A DNA stretch of 64,000 nucleotides, taken from NCBI RefSeq assembly GCF_000732605.1, contig NZ_JPME01000018.1:248001-312000 (forward strand), in the 5' to 3' direction. Source of the DNA: Lacrimispora celerecrescens (GTDB lineage Bacteria; Bacillota; Clostridia; Lachnospirales; Lachnospiraceae). Numbering within the stretch: the stretch's first letter is position 1; each line of letters opens with the position of its first letter. This document shows, one piece after another, positions 8,064-17,657 of this stretch. The notes beneath the pieces are model-generated. The model had not been told where the DNA came from. It did no database searches and saw only the letters and a list, made by a program, of their open reading frames with translations. Both the position numbers and the translations under genes were made by a program.

Positions 8064-9368
8064 ATGTTAAAAAATTTAAAAACAAACATCGAGGAACTTC
8101 GTAATTTCCTGATTTTATGGATCACACAGTCATTTTCGGCCTTGGGCAGTGCAATGACCAACTTCGCGCTGGTGATCTGGTCTTATCAACAGCAGGGGTC
8201 GGCTCTCACCACCTCGTTATTGGCCATCTGTTCCTATGCACCCTATGTCCTTTTAAGCATTTTTGCAGGTGCACTGAGTGACCGGTGGAACAAAAAGGCT
8301 ACGATGCTGCTCAGTGACAGCTTTGCGGCATTGTGTACTGTTTCGGTGCTTATACTGATGACAACTGGTAAACTCCAGATTTGGCATCTGTATTTAATCA
8401 ACACCTTGAATGGATTGATGAACACGGTACAGCAGCCTGCATCGGATGTAGCCATCAGCCTGTTGGCCCCGCAAAAGCATTACCAGAAGGTAAGCGGGAT
8501 GCGTTCCTTATCCAATTCGTTGGTTACCGTACTGACGCCTATGCTGGCTTCCGCCCTGCTTTCTTTTGGAAGCATCCGTCTTGTCATCCTGTTCGATTTA
8601 ATTACATTTTCCATAGCGTTCCTATCGCTGTTATGCTTTGTCAAAATCCCGCAGGCCACAGAAGGCCGGGGCCCGGAGAGGGAAACGGTATTGCAGTCTG
8701 CCAAAAGCGGCTTGCGGTATCTTAAAGATAACCGGGGAATTCTGGATCTGATTCTGTTTTTGGCTGTTATCAATTTTACTGCTTCTATCTTCAATGCCGC
8801 CCTGCCCGCTATGGTACTGTCACGTGCCGGTGGCGGAGAACTGGCCCTTGGAATGATCAACACTGTTACAGGAATTGCAACAATGGTTGGAAGCATTTTG
8901 GTTTCTATGCTGCCTCCGCCAAAAAGCCGGGTTCGAGTGATTTGTAATTGCCTGCTTTTTTCCATGAGTACTGAGAACTTTATCCTTGCTTTTGGCAGGA
9001 GTACTCCTGTATGGTGTTTTGGCGCAGTCCTTGGCTGGATCTTTATTCCTGTTATGAACGCCAACATGGATGTTCTTTTCCGAACAATGATCCCTATTGA
9101 AATGCAGGGCCGCGTCTATTCAGCAAGGAATACCTTACAGTTTTTCACCATTCCCCTGGGATATCTGTGCGGCGGCATTTTGGTAGACCGGGTGTTTGAA
9201 CCATTTATGGCAGGACAGCCGGCAGGCAGTCTGTGGACCCCACTGTTTGGAACAGGAAAAGGCTCCGGTGCGGCGATGTTATTTTTTGTGATCGGATTTT
9301 TAGGTGCCTTATCATGTCTGCCATTTCGGGCGGACAGAAATATTTGGAAACTGGAGGAAACGTTGTAA
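8064..9368 (+). CDS. MFS efflux protein (macrolide-efflux-like)
   Basis: A 434-residue integral membrane protein with about 12 hydrophobic helices. The N-terminus (NFLILWITQSFSALGSAMTNFAL) and the GALSDRWNKK loop between helices 2 and 3 match the drug:H+ antiporter branch that includes Mef-type macrolide exporters. The start at 8064 follows AAGGAG and is controlled by the attenuator described upstream. The gene is followed within 27 bases by an ArsC-type gene on the same strand. Drug export is inferred from family and leader; the drug is not. Confidence 0.85.
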   Translation: MLKNLKTNIEELRNFLILWITQSFSALGSAMTNFALVIWSYQQQGSALTTSLLAICSYAPYVLLSIFAGALSDRWNKKATMLLSDSFAALCTVSVLILMTTGKLQIWHLYLINTLNGLMNTVQQPASDVAISLLAPQKHYQKVSGMRSLSNSLVTVLTPMLASALLSFGSIRLVILFDLITFSIAFLSLLCFVKIPQATEGRGPERETVLQSAKSGLRYLKDNRGILDLILFLAVINFTASIFNAALPAMVLSRAGGGELALGMINTVTGIATMVGSILVSMLPPPKSRVRVICNCLLFSMSTENFILAFGRSTPVWCFGAVLGWIFIPVMNANMDVLFRTMIPIEMQGRVYSARNTLQFFTIPLGYLCGGILVDRVFEPFMAGQPAGSLWTPLFGTGKGSGAAMLFFVIGFLGALSCLPFRADRNIWKLEETL

Positions 9369-9395
9369 TAAATAAAACCAGGGGGTAGTTTATAT

Positions 9396-9803
9396 ATGAA
9401 TAAACCCAAAGTAGCGTTTGTATGCGTCCATAACTCTTGCCGCAGCCAGATAGCCGAAGCTCTTGGCAAACACCTTGCCTCAGATACTTATGAAAGCTAT
9501 TCTGCCGGGACAGAGGCCAAACCGCAAATCAACCAGGACGCAGTACAGCTTATGAATCGACTTTATGGAATTGATATGGAGCAATCCCAGCATAGCAAGC
9601 TCCTATCTGAAATTCCTCCGGTAGATATTGTTATTACAATGGGCTGTAATGTAAAGTGCCCGTTTCTGCCCTGTAAATACCGGGAAGATTGGGGACTTAA
9701 CGATCCCAGCGGCATGGATGATACCGCATTTTTAGAAACAATAACCCTTATCCGGGATAAAATTTTAAACCTTAGAGACCGTATCCAAAACGGAACTTTA
9801 TAA
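9396..9803 (+). CDS. arsC: Arsenate reductase, LMW-phosphatase (thioredoxin) type
   Basis: A 135-residue cytosolic protein. The phosphatase-like loop C10-VHNS-C15-R16 and the Asp-Pro at 103-104 match thioredoxin-linked ArsC. The resolving cysteines fall in MGCNVKCPFLPCKYREDWG (Cys84, Cys88, Cys93). It would reduce arsenate to arsenite, which then needs an exporter; no arsB, acr3 or arsR is visible here. It follows the MFS gene by 27 bases with a GGGGG ribosome site, so the two are probably co-transcribed. A general low-molecular-weight phosphatase is the alternative. Confidence 0.85.
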   Translation: MNKPKVAFVCVHNSCRSQIAEALGKHLASDTYESYSAGTEAKPQINQDAVQLMNRLYGIDMEQSQHSKLLSEIPPVDIVITMGCNVKCPFLPCKYREDWGLNDPSGMDDTAFLETITLIRDKILNLRDRIQNGTL

Positions 9804-9808
9804 AAGAG

Positions 9809-9845
9809 GCTGGCAGGTGCTTTGGCACTTGCCGGCTATTTTATT
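9809..9845 (+). terminator. Rho-independent terminator after arsC
   Basis: A 12-bp stem with two G-U pairs (9809-9820 with 9825-9836), loop TTTG, then TATTTTATTA. Confidence 0.85.
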
Positions 9846-9982
9846 ACATTCTGGCAATCATACGGTCCATGACTGTGAAAGCTGGTTAAAATTTTCTTCA
9901 ATATATGGTAAGATATCTATAAGAAAAAATTGTTTACTCATTCATAACAGGAATTTAATCAATAAACTAAGGCGGTGATCTT

Positions 9983-10816
9983 GTGACAAAGGATAAAGCA
10001 GATGGTAAATATGACGATTTGATAAGTAAGCTGAAAATTGATTGTAAAAAATGCAGCGGCTTATGCTGCGTTGCTTTGTACTGCACAAAAACAGATGGTT
10101 TTCCTGCCAATAAAGAGGCTGGGACACCATGCAAACATCTTGATTCGGATTTTTGCTGCAAAATCCATTCCAGACTGGCGGACAAAAATTACAAAGGTTG
10201 TTTGGCTTATGACTGTTTCGGAGCGGGGCAAAGAACGACTCAACTATATTTACCAGATGGAACATGGAAAGCAAATTCTGAACAGAAAGATAAACTCTTT
10301 CAGATATTTATGATTGTATATCAGTTGCATCAGATGCTATGGTACCTGGTTGAGGCATTTACTTTGACATCAGATGAACTACTAAAATCAACGATTGATT
10401 TGCTTATCTATGAAAGTGGACAAATGGTACAGCAGCCCATGGATCATATTGCAATGCTGGATCTCTCAGAATACAGATTAAACGTAAACAACGTATTGAA
10501 ACAGATAAGCACTGATATTTCATCAAAAGATACATCAAATCAATTTCACGCTTTAAACTATTTGGGAAGAAATTTTAAGAAAGCAAATCTTGACAGAAAG
10601 AATTTCAGTATGTCATTAATGATCGCTGCAAACTTATCCGGATGCAGCTTATGGAAGACAAATTTTTTAGGTGCTGACCTCCGTGACGCCAACATAAAAA
10701 ATGCAGATTTGAGTAATAGCATCTTTTTAACACAAATGCAGATTAATTCTGCAATCGGAAATTCGTATACTAAAATCCCTATAAATTTGACCCGTCCGGC
10801 AACATGGGAAAAATAA
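9983..10816 (+). CDS. Cys-cluster plus pentapeptide-repeat protein
   Basis: A 277-residue protein starting at GTG 9983. The N-terminal 80 residues hold ten cysteines (21, 24, 28, 29, 34, 50, 58, 59, 73, 78) in a YkgJ-like pattern ending GC-x4-DC-FGAGQ, likely binding a metal or Fe-S centre. The C-terminal part, about 190-250, is a short run of pentapeptide repeats (ANLDRK, ADLRDANIKNADLS), which fold as a right-handed beta-helix. Pentapeptide proteins can mimic DNA or protect gyrase, but that role is not shown here. It stands alone between arsC and an AraC regulator. Function unknown. Confidence 0.75.
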   Translation: MTKDKADGKYDDLISKLKIDCKKCSGLCCVALYCTKTDGFPANKEAGTPCKHLDSDFCCKIHSRLADKNYKGCLAYDCFGAGQRTTQLYLPDGTWKANSEQKDKLFQIFMIVYQLHQMLWYLVEAFTLTSDELLKSTIDLLIYESGQMVQQPMDHIAMLDLSEYRLNVNNVLKQISTDISSKDTSNQFHALNYLGRNFKKANLDRKNFSMSLMIAANLSGCSLWKTNFLGADLRDANIKNADLSNSIFLTQMQINSAIGNSYTKIPINLTRPATWEK

Positions 10817-10926
10817 GCCGGTTTTTCCGCCATGGTTACGTGGTAAACTTATACCGGATTAGCAAAAATAGTCGAGAAGTTTCTCTCACTGTCAATGTAA
10901 GATAAGGAGCATAAGGTGGTGAAAAA

Positions 10927-11796
10927 ATGGAAGAAAAAATCGAGGCTGTCCAGAGGATGCAGGATTATATTGCGGAACACTTATCAGAAACTATCACACT
11001 GACTGCTCTATCAAGCGTTTCCTATTATTCGCCGTGGTACTCCTACCGTCTGTTCTTGCAGCATACCAACATGACGCCAGCCGATTATATCCGGCGCCTG
11101 CGGCTCTCCAAGTCAGCAATCAAGCTGCGGGATGAATCCTGTAAAATTATAGATACTGCTTTGGAGCTTGGATTTGGCAGCGTGGACGGCTATCAGCGGG
11201 CGTTCTTCCGTGAATTTGGGTGCAATCCCAGGGAATATGCGAAAAGCCCCGTTCCGCTCTATCTTTTCACGCCTTATGGAGTCAAATACCGCGCACTCAG
11301 AAAGGAGAAACAGATGGAAACAGTAAAAAGTGTATTTGTGCAGGTTATCGAAAAGCCGGAACGAAAGGTACTTATCAAAAGAGGGATAAAGGCTGCCGAC
11401 TATTTTGCTTATTGTGAGGAGGTTGGCTGTGATGTGTGGGGACTTTTGCAAAGTATCAAATCCATTAGCGGTGAGCCGGTTTGTCTGTGGCTGCCAGCGA
11501 AATTAATTGCTCCCGGCACCTCGGAGTATGTGCAGGGAGTTGAAGTGCCTGTGACTTATGATGGAGTTGTTCCCGATGGATTTGATGTTATTGTACTTCC
11601 TGCCGCAAAATATATGATGTTTAAAGGAGAGCCCTTTGATGAGGAGGATTACTGTAAGGCCATTGAAGATGTGCAGACAGCAATCAGTAAATACGATCCA
11701 GCTGTCATAGGCGCACAGTGGGATTCATCAAACCCTCGCATCCAGCTTGAGCCTGTCGGCACAAGAGGTTACATTGAACTTCTGCCAATCAAATGA
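10927..11796 (+). CDS. AraC-family regulator with GyrI-like domain
   Basis: A 289-residue regulator. Two helix-turn-helix units occupy residues about 8-105 (LTALSSVSYYSPWYSYRLF and IIDTALELGFGSVDGYQRAF). The C-terminal half (about 130-289) is a GyrI-like small-molecule-binding domain. Regulators of this Rob/BltR-like design often sense hydrophobic drugs and switch on efflux. The nearby ABC and MFS exporters are possible targets, but no shared operator was identified. A GGTGGTG ribosome region precedes ATG 10927. Confidence 0.85.
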   Translation: MEEKIEAVQRMQDYIAEHLSETITLTALSSVSYYSPWYSYRLFLQHTNMTPADYIRRLRLSKSAIKLRDESCKIIDTALELGFGSVDGYQRAFFREFGCNPREYAKSPVPLYLFTPYGVKYRALRKEKQMETVKSVFVQVIEKPERKVLIKRGIKAADYFAYCEEVGCDVWGLLQSIKSISGEPVCLWLPAKLIAPGTSEYVQGVEVPVTYDGVVPDGFDVIVLPAAKYMMFKGEPFDEEDYCKAIEDVQTAISKYDPAVIGAQWDSSNPRIQLEPVGTRGYIELLPIK

Positions 11797-11805
11797 CAAA
11801 AAAGC

Positions 11806-11855
11806 GACAAAGAAGCACAAGATGGCTTAAATAAGCCGTCTTGTGCTTCTTTGTC
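11806..11855. terminator. Bidirectional terminator between araC-type gene and purD
   Basis: A 23-bp stem (11806-11828 with 11833-11855, few mismatches) and AAAT loop, with A/T tracts on both sides. It separates convergent genes. Confidence 0.85.
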
Positions 11856-11927
11856 AAAAGATGAGAATCGACCAGTTATACAGCAGCGGTGTTCCCGCCA
11901 AGAGACTCTAAATTTCCCGCTTCTTTT

Positions 11928-13202
11928 TTAAGTCTGGTCAATACTTTTACCAATATCCCGTCTCATATACTTATTCTCAAAAGATACCCATTCCGCCGCC
12001 TGATAGGCATGTTCTCTGGCTTCCCTTAAATCCGCTCCGATTGCCGTCACTCCCAGCACTCTTCCGCCATTGGTCACCACTGTACCGCTGCCGTCAAACT
12101 TGCTTCCTGCATGAAAGGCAAAATATATCTCCTGTCCCTTAAATGCTTCCAGCCCGGTAATGGGATACCCCTTTTCATATTTTTCCGGGTAGCCCTCCGA
12201 TGCCAGTACAACGCAGACTGCCGCATTATCTTCAAACTGCAGGTCTATCTGATCCAGAGTTCCGTCAATGCAAGCCTCAAAAATCTCTACAATGTCATTC
12301 TCCATCCGAGGAAGCACTACTTGTGTCTCAGGGTCACCAAACCTGGCATTGTATTCCAACACCCTGGGGCCTTTTTCCGTCAGCATCAGTCCAAAGAATA
12401 TGATCCCCTTAAATTCCCGGCCCTCTGCTTTCATGGCATCCACAGTCGCCTGATAAATATGCTGCTTACAAAACTCATCCACTTCTTCCGTATAAAACGG
12501 ACTTGGGGAAAAAGTCCCCATTCCCCCTGTATTAAGACCTTGGTCTCCGTCTTTTGCCCGCTTATGATCCTGGGCGGATGTCATAATTTTAACAGTCTTT
12601 CCATCCACAAAAGAAAGTACCGACACCTCCCGGCCTGTCATAAACTCTTCCACCACGATTCGGTCTCCTGCGGAGCCAAACCGTTTATCAAGCATTAAGT
12701 CCTTAACTCCACGTTCAGCCTCTTCCCTTGAGCCGCAGATCAGGACTCCTTTTCCCAAAGCTAGGCCGTCAGCCTTTAACACAATGGGCATTGGAGCAGT
12801 TTTTACATAATTTAATGCCTCTTCCAGAGACTCAAAGACTTCATAAGCTGCTGTAGGAATTCCGTATTTTTTCATTAGATCCTTGGAAAATGACTTAGAG
12901 CCTTCCAGCAAAGCCGCACGTTTTTGCGGCCCGAACACCCTTAGTCCGGCTGCTTCAAACGCATCCACCGCTCCCGCGACCAAAGGATCATCCGGTCCTA
13001 TGATGGTCAGATCGATTTCATTTTCCCTGGCAAATGCCACCTGCCTGTCAAAATCCATGACTCCCATATCCACACATTCTGCAATCTCTGCTATTCCTGC
13101 GTTTCCGGGGGCGCAATATATCTTATCAACCTTAGGGCTTCTGGAGACTTTCCATGCAATGGCATGCTCACGTCCGCCTCCGCCTATGATCAAAACTTTC
13201 AT
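11928..13202 (-). CDS. purD: Phosphoribosylamine-glycine ligase
   Basis: PurD joins glycine to phosphoribosylamine with ATP, the second step of de novo purine synthesis. The 424-residue protein has the N-terminal [15 protein letters not shown] motif and an ATP-grasp core (PIVLKADGLALGKGV, and ARFGDPETQ near residue 290). I start it at ATG 13202, with GGAGG upstream; this start overlaps the purN stop by four bases (ATGA). It is the last gene of purE-purM-purN-purD. Confidence 0.97.
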   Translation of the reverse strand: MKVLIIGGGGREHAIAWKVSRSPKVDKIYCAPGNAGIAEIAECVDMGVMDFDRQVAFARENEIDLTIIGPDDPLVAGAVDAFEAAGLRVFGPQKRAALLEGSKSFSKDLMKKYGIPTAAYEVFESLEEALNYVKTAPMPIVLKADGLALGKGVLICGSREEAERGVKDLMLDKRFGSAGDRIVVEEFMTGREVSVLSFVDGKTVKIMTSAQDHKRAKDGDQGLNTGGMGTFSPSPFYTEEVDEFCKQHIYQATVDAMKAEGREFKGIIFFGLMLTEKGPRVLEYNARFGDPETQVVLPRMENDIVEIFEACIDGTLDQIDLQFEDNAAVCVVLASEGYPEKYEKGYPITGLEAFKGQEIYFAFHAGSKFDGSGTVVTNGGRVLGVTAIGADLREAREHAYQAAEWVSFENKYMRRDIGKSIDQT

Positions 13203-13801
13203 TGTGATTCCTCCTGTCCGTTTGCGATCAGCTGTATGGCCTGGGGAAGGATCTGCCATTCCGCCTCTTCCATGACACGCCGCTGCAATGCTTCAGGCGT
13301 ATCCCCTTCCCGGACTTCAACCGCCTTCTGCAAAAGAATCGGTCCCGTATCCATCCCTTCATCAACATAGTGGACCGTAGCTCCCGTAACCTTCACTCCC
13401 CGGGCCAGGGCGGCTTCATGAACTTTAAGCCCATAATACCCCTTTCCGCAAAATGACGGAATGAGGGACGGATGGACGTTAATGATCCGGTTCCTGTACT
13501 TTTTTATCATGGCTGCCGGAATAGCAACCAGATAGCCGGCTAAAACAATCAGATCAAGGCAGTACTGGTCAATCTTTGAAAGAAGCGCTTCATAGAACTC
13601 CTCCCTCTCTTTAAAATCAGCAGGAGATATACAGAAATCCTCAATTCCATGGTTTCTGGCTCTTTCCAGTGCATATGCGTTCCGGTTATTGCTGATGACC
13701 ACCTTTACCTCTGCATTGGTGATCGTTCCACAATCTATGGCGTCTAAAACTGCCTGAAGGTTGGTTCCCCCGCCGGAAACCAATATACCGATTTTCAGCA
13801 T
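13199..13801 (-). CDS. purN: Phosphoribosylglycinamide formyltransferase
   Basis: PurN transfers a formyl group from 10-formyl-THF to glycinamide ribonucleotide, the third purine step. The 200-residue protein has the [13 protein letters not shown] nucleotide region and the catalytic [10 protein letters not shown] segment plus DEGMDTGPI. It overlaps purM by seven bases and purD by four, so translation of the three is coupled. Confidence 0.96.
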   Translation of the reverse strand: MLKIGILVSGGGTNLQAVLDAIDCGTITNAEVKVVISNNRNAYALERARNHGIEDFCISPADFKEREEFYEALLSKIDQYCLDLIVLAGYLVAIPAAMIKKYRNRIINVHPSLIPSFCGKGYYGLKVHEAALARGVKVTGATVHYVDEGMDTGPILLQKAVEVREGDTPEALQRRVMEEAEWQILPQAIQLIANGQEESQ

Positions 13802-14820
13802 AAGGTCACGCCCTTCTCTCCTCGTTCCGTATGGCCGATCACATAGGGCACTTCTCCAGCCCCCTGGATTGCTTCCATAGTCCTATCCACATCCGCCGGG
13901 TTCACTGCCAGAACCATTCCAATTCCCATATTATAGGTATTGTACATGATCTCTTCCTTGATATTACCTTTATCCGCCAACAAACGAAAGATGGCCGGTA
14001 CTTTATAACTGCTCTTTTCAACCACCGCCCTGATACCATCAGGAAGCATACGGGGGATGTTTTCATAAAAACCGCCTCCGGTGATGTGGCTGCAGGCTTT
14101 GATCACTGCCCCGCTGTCTTTTACGCTTTTTAATGTATTTACATAGATTTTGGTAGGAGTGATCAGGGCATCACCAAGAGTTTTACCCAGTTCCTCATAA
14201 TAGGTGTCCAAGCTTTCTTTCGTCATGTCAAACACCTTGCGTACTAGGGAAAAGCCATTGCTGTGAATGCCGGAAGAGGCGATTCCAATGAGCACATCCC
14301 CCTCTTTGACATCAGCTCCGGTGATAAGATCTTTCTCATCTACCACACCTACCGCAAAACCGGCCAAATCGTATTCGTTTTCAGGATAAAACCCGGGCAT
14401 CTCCGCTGTCTCACCGCCAATCAAAGCGGCATTGGCCTGTTTGCATCCGTTTGCAACTCCGCTGACGATCTCCGCGATTCTTTCCGGGTAATTCCTGCCG
14501 CAGGCAATATAATCCAGGAAGAACAAAGGCTCTCCGCCTGCACAGGCGATATCATTGACACACATGGCAACACAGTCGATTCCAACGGTATCGTGCCTGT
14601 CCATTAAAAATGCAAGCTTCAGCTTTGTGCCCACCCCATCAGTTCCTGATACCAGAGTCGGCTTTTCCATGTTTTTAAAGGCTGACATGGAAAATGCCCC
14701 TGAAAATCCTCCAAGCCCTCCGAGAACCTCAGGTCTCATGGTTTCCTGCACATGCTTTTTCATTAATTCAACCGACTTATATCCGGCTTCAATGTCCACT
14801 CCTGCATTCTTATAATCCAT
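13795..14820 (-). CDS. purM: AIR synthetase
   Basis: PurM closes the imidazole ring, converting formylglycinamidine ribonucleotide to aminoimidazole ribonucleotide with ATP. The 341-residue length is normal. Motifs seen are the N-terminal [25 protein letters not shown] and [14 protein letters not shown] 14820 follows GAGGAGAAAAA. It lies between purE and purN in a tightly packed operon. Confidence 0.97.
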   Translation of the reverse strand: MDYKNAGVDIEAGYKSVELMKKHVQETMRPEVLGGLGGFSGAFSMSAFKNMEKPTLVSGTDGVGTKLKLAFLMDRHDTVGIDCVAMCVNDIACAGGEPLFFLDYIACGRNYPERIAEIVSGVANGCKQANAALIGGETAEMPGFYPENEYDLAGFAVGVVDEKDLITGADVKEGDVLIGIASSGIHSNGFSLVRKVFDMTKESLDTYYEELGKTLGDALITPTKIYVNTLKSVKDSGAVIKACSHITGGGFYENIPRMLPDGIRAVVEKSSYKVPAIFRLLADKGNIKEEIMYNTYNMGIGMVLAVNPADVDRTMEAIQGAGEVPYVIGHTERGEKGVTLC

Positions 14821-14844
14821 TTTTTCTCCTCGCCTCCGATTTTC

Positions 14845-15363
14845 TCACTTCTTCATCTGGGTTAAATATTCCTGATATCCGATATGGTCCAGTTTCTCCG
14901 CTTTTTCTACCACTTCGTTTTTTAAGTTTTCCGAATATTCCTTCAGTCTTCCTAAAAGTGCCTCGTCACTAACCGCTAAAATCTTAGCTGCAAGGATTCC
15001 TGCATTGGTTCCTCCGCCTATCGCAACCGTAGCAACCGGAACTCCGGAAGGCATCTGCACGATAGAATAAAGTGAATCCACTCCGCCAAGGTCTGAAGTT
15101 TTCATAGGAATGCCGATCACCGGCATCGGGAACAGAGCCGCACACATTCCCGGTAGATGAGCTGCCTTACCTGCTCCGGCAATAATGACCTTTATGCCTC
15201 TTGCTTCTGCCGTTTTGGCATATTCAAAAAATATATCCGGTTCCCTGTGGGCGGAGATCACCGTCATCTCAAACTCCACTCCCAGTTTTTTCAAAACATC
15301 TGCAGCCTGAGCCATAACAGGCATATCAGAATCACTTCCCATTACAATCGATACATTTGCCAT
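14845..15363 (-). CDS. purE: N5-carboxyaminoimidazole ribonucleotide mutase
   Basis: A 172-residue class I PurE, which moves the carboxylate to form CAIR. Seen motifs are MGSDSDMPVM, SAHREPD and the glycine-rich AGAGKAAHLPGM. Class I enzymes normally need PurK; none is in this window. First gene of purE-M-N-D, with AAAGGAG before its ATG. Confidence 0.96.
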   Translation of the reverse strand: MANVSIVMGSDSDMPVMAQAADVLKKLGVEFEMTVISAHREPDIFFEYAKTAEARGIKVIIAGAGKAAHLPGMCAALFPMPVIGIPMKTSDLGGVDSLYSIVQMPSGVPVATVAIGGGTNAGILAAKILAVSDEALLGRLKEYSENLKNEVVEKAEKLDHIGYQEYLTQMKK

Positions 15364-15474
15364 AGTAAATTCTCCTTTTATTTTGTTTAATATGAGGATT
15401 CATTATTTGCAGTAATACATTTTATTAGTTTAATTAATAATTGTCACTTATTAGTTAACTTTTACTTATTAATT

Positions 15475-15503
15475 ATCATACAAGCTTTTTTCCTCTTCGT
15501 CAA
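15475..15503 (-). promoter_or_regulatory. Promoter of the purE-M-N-D operon
   Basis: Minus strand -35 TTGACG (15498-15503), 17-base spacer, -10 TATGAT (15475-15480). The leader of roughly 105 bases is AT-rich, with repeated TTAATAAGT-like words; I see no purine riboswitch. Confidence 0.7.
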
Positions 15504-15549
15504 TGGTTTTCTTAAAATTTTGACCATTGCCAATGGGGAATACAAGAAG

Positions 15550-15596
15550 GGCGGGAGAACCGGAAAGATATATATTACTCTCTCCGGCCTCCCGCC
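15550..15596 (-). terminator. GC-rich hairpin after the chemotaxis receptor
   Basis: GGCGGGAG (15550-15557) pairs with CTCCCGCC (15589-15596), with inner CCGGA/TCCGG pairing. The T-run is weak, but it sits just past the receptor stop codon. Confidence 0.6.
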
Positions 15597-15609
15597 TGAC
15601 TATGTATGG

Positions 15610-17442
15610 TTAATACTTTCCGCCTCCAAAGGATGGCTCATCAAAATAAACTGGATCAATGTTAAGAACCGGTACCTCATGATCTTCTCTATAAACCGGT
15701 TTCACCTGCCGGGAATCCCTGGATCTTGATTTTGTCTTTGGCTGGGAAGCCACCGATTCATTTTCGCCTTCGTAAAGCTGAAAGCCCTCAACAAGTCCCT
15801 TCATAATCTGGGCCTGACCTGACAGCTCTTCGCTTGCTGCGGCACTCTGTTCTGCCGTCGCTGAGTTGGTCTGAACTACACAGGATATCTGGTCAATTCC
15901 CTGTGCTACCTGATCAACTGCCACTGCCTGCTTGTCAGAAGCCAATGCGATCTCTCCAATAATCGAATTAATGCGCCGGCTTCCTTCTACAACTGACTGC
16001 ATAGCCTTCGCAGTTTCAGCGGTAATCTTCGTTCCATTTTCAACAGCCTGCATGCTTTCCCCAATGAGCAGCGTGGTATTCTTTGCCGCTTCTCCTGATT
16101 TGCTTGCAAGATTTCGTACTTCATCTGCCACAACTGCAAAGCCCTTTCCGGCTTCTCCGGCACGGGCTGCTTCAACAGCCGCATTCAATGCCAGGATATT
16201 GGTCTGGAATGCGATATCCTCAATGGTCTTTATAATCTTTCCAATTTCATTGGACTTATCACTGATCTCCATCATAGCCTGATTCATCTCAGACATCTTA
16301 ACACTGCTTTTTTCTACATTCCTGGTTGCTTCTTCTGAAGTAGCACGAGCTTCTTTTGCATTTTTGGCATTAACGTTTATCTGATTTGATATATCGCTTA
16401 TGGCAGCCGCAAGCTCCTGAATGGAAGAGGCCTGCTCTGTAGCTCCCTGGGACAATGCCTGGGCTCCGGAAGATACCTGCCCGGATCCATTGGCTACCAA
16501 ATCAGCCGACTGGTTAATACGGGAAAGGGCTTCACTTAAATTATTCCTGATTCCTTGCATGGCCATAAGAATCGGCTCATAATCAAGGATATACTGTTCC
16601 TGGTGCTTGGAAGCCACCTGGAAATCACCGATTGCCAACGCCCCCAGCAGGTTGCTGATATCGTCAATCATATTTCCGATATTAGAAATGGTGGTACGCA
16701 TGCTGTCAGCCAGAGCGCCCAACTCATCCTTTGACTGGTAATCCAACTGAATATGAAGGCTTCCTCTTGACATTTCTCCTGCCGCCCTCTCGATCTCTTT
16801 CACCGGCGCCACGATACTCTTCGTTGTGAAAAGTGAAAAGCCCAACGTAGCTAATACAGCAAGAATCTGCATAGCGATTACTGCTATCTGAGTGAATTTC
16901 GCCATTTGCTGGGCGTTATTATAATTGGCAACGGCTCTTTCATCGGCGGTATTGCTGATCCCTACCAGATCTTCCTGAACCTTGGTGAAATAAGGGTCTA
17001 AAGATGCAAAAAATATATCCGCAGCCTGTCTGGTTTTATTTTCCCTTGCCAGGCCAAACACCTGATCCTTGTAAGGTTCTGCCTCATTTAAGGTATTTTC
17101 AATGCTGTCCACCAGAGACTGGTCCCCCTGATAGTTTTCCCTTAAAAATTGTATCTTGCTATGAAACGCTTCCAGATCCGCCTCTGCAGCATCGATATAT
17201 TCCCCGGTAGTCTTTAAATCAAGACTCATGGTTGCATATCCTACATTTTTAGCCGCAGACTGAATATCACGTCTCATCTCAAGAGTTTGTACATCGATCT
17301 GGTGTCCGTTGTTAAAGAAATCTACAAACTTACCGTTGTTTTGCCTTAAGCTTATCACGGAGATTGTGGAAACTAATAAGAACAGCACGAGGATAGCTCC
17401 AAAAGCAAGTCCAATTCTTTTACCAATCTTTAAATTCTTCAC
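15610..17442 (-). CDS. Methyl-accepting chemotaxis protein
   Basis: A 610-residue membrane chemoreceptor. Helix 1 is at about residues 11-32, a four-helix-bundle-type sensing domain follows to about 178, and helix 2 spans about 180-205. A HAMP linker and the long signalling coiled coil come next, with the conserved hairpin tip ([20 protein letters not shown] and [12 protein letters not shown]) around 415-450. It would signal to CheA/CheW at the cell pole; none of these genes is nearby. The start is GTG 17442, with GGAGG upstream. The ligand is unknown. Confidence 0.95.
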   Translation of the reverse strand: MKNLKIGKRIGLAFGAILVLFLLVSTISVISLRQNNGKFVDFFNNGHQIDVQTLEMRRDIQSAAKNVGYATMSLDLKTTGEYIDAAEADLEAFHSKIQFLRENYQGDQSLVDSIENTLNEAEPYKDQVFGLARENKTRQAADIFFASLDPYFTKVQEDLVGISNTADERAVANYNNAQQMAKFTQIAVIAMQILAVLATLGFSLFTTKSIVAPVKEIERAAGEMSRGSLHIQLDYQSKDELGALADSMRTTISNIGNMIDDISNLLGALAIGDFQVASKHQEQYILDYEPILMAMQGIRNNLSEALSRINQSADLVANGSGQVSSGAQALSQGATEQASSIQELAAAISDISNQINVNAKNAKEARATSEEATRNVEKSSVKMSEMNQAMMEISDKSNEIGKIIKTIEDIAFQTNILALNAAVEAARAGEAGKGFAVVADEVRNLASKSGEAAKNTTLLIGESMQAVENGTKITAETAKAMQSVVEGSRRINSIIGEIALASDKQAVAVDQVAQGIDQISCVVQTNSATAEQSAAASEELSGQAQIMKGLVEGFQLYEGENESVASQPKTKSRSRDSRQVKPVYREDHEVPVLNIDPVYFDEPSFGGGKY

Positions 17443-17530
17443 CTTTGTCCTCCATTCACTTTATCTATCCTATTTTGTATATAAATGAATCAAAGGGATA
17501 TGATCGCATATTCAATTGATTCATAAACTC

Positions 17531-17560
17531 AAGGTTGAAAGAAATTTTTCTTTCAACCTT
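17531..17560 (-). terminator. Hairpin between aminopeptidase and chemoreceptor
   Basis: AAGGTTGAAAGAA (17531-17543) pairs perfectly with TTCTTTCAACCTT (17548-17560). The T-tract on the minus side is poor, so it may be a terminator or a leader hairpin. Confidence 0.5.
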
Positions 17561-17657
17561 AAACCTTTGTATACCTTATCGGCATGTTCTATTCTTTTTA
17601 TAAGCTTTTTAAATAAAATTTGTTAAATATTTGCATATTTTTCGTTATTTTAAACAA

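Noticed and set aside
8480-9067. Minus-strand open frame (195 aa) inside the MFS gene
   Set aside because: Antisense shadow; no family pattern and no ribosome site.
12111-12698. Plus-strand open frame inside purD
   Set aside because: Antisense shadow of a well-supported enzyme gene.
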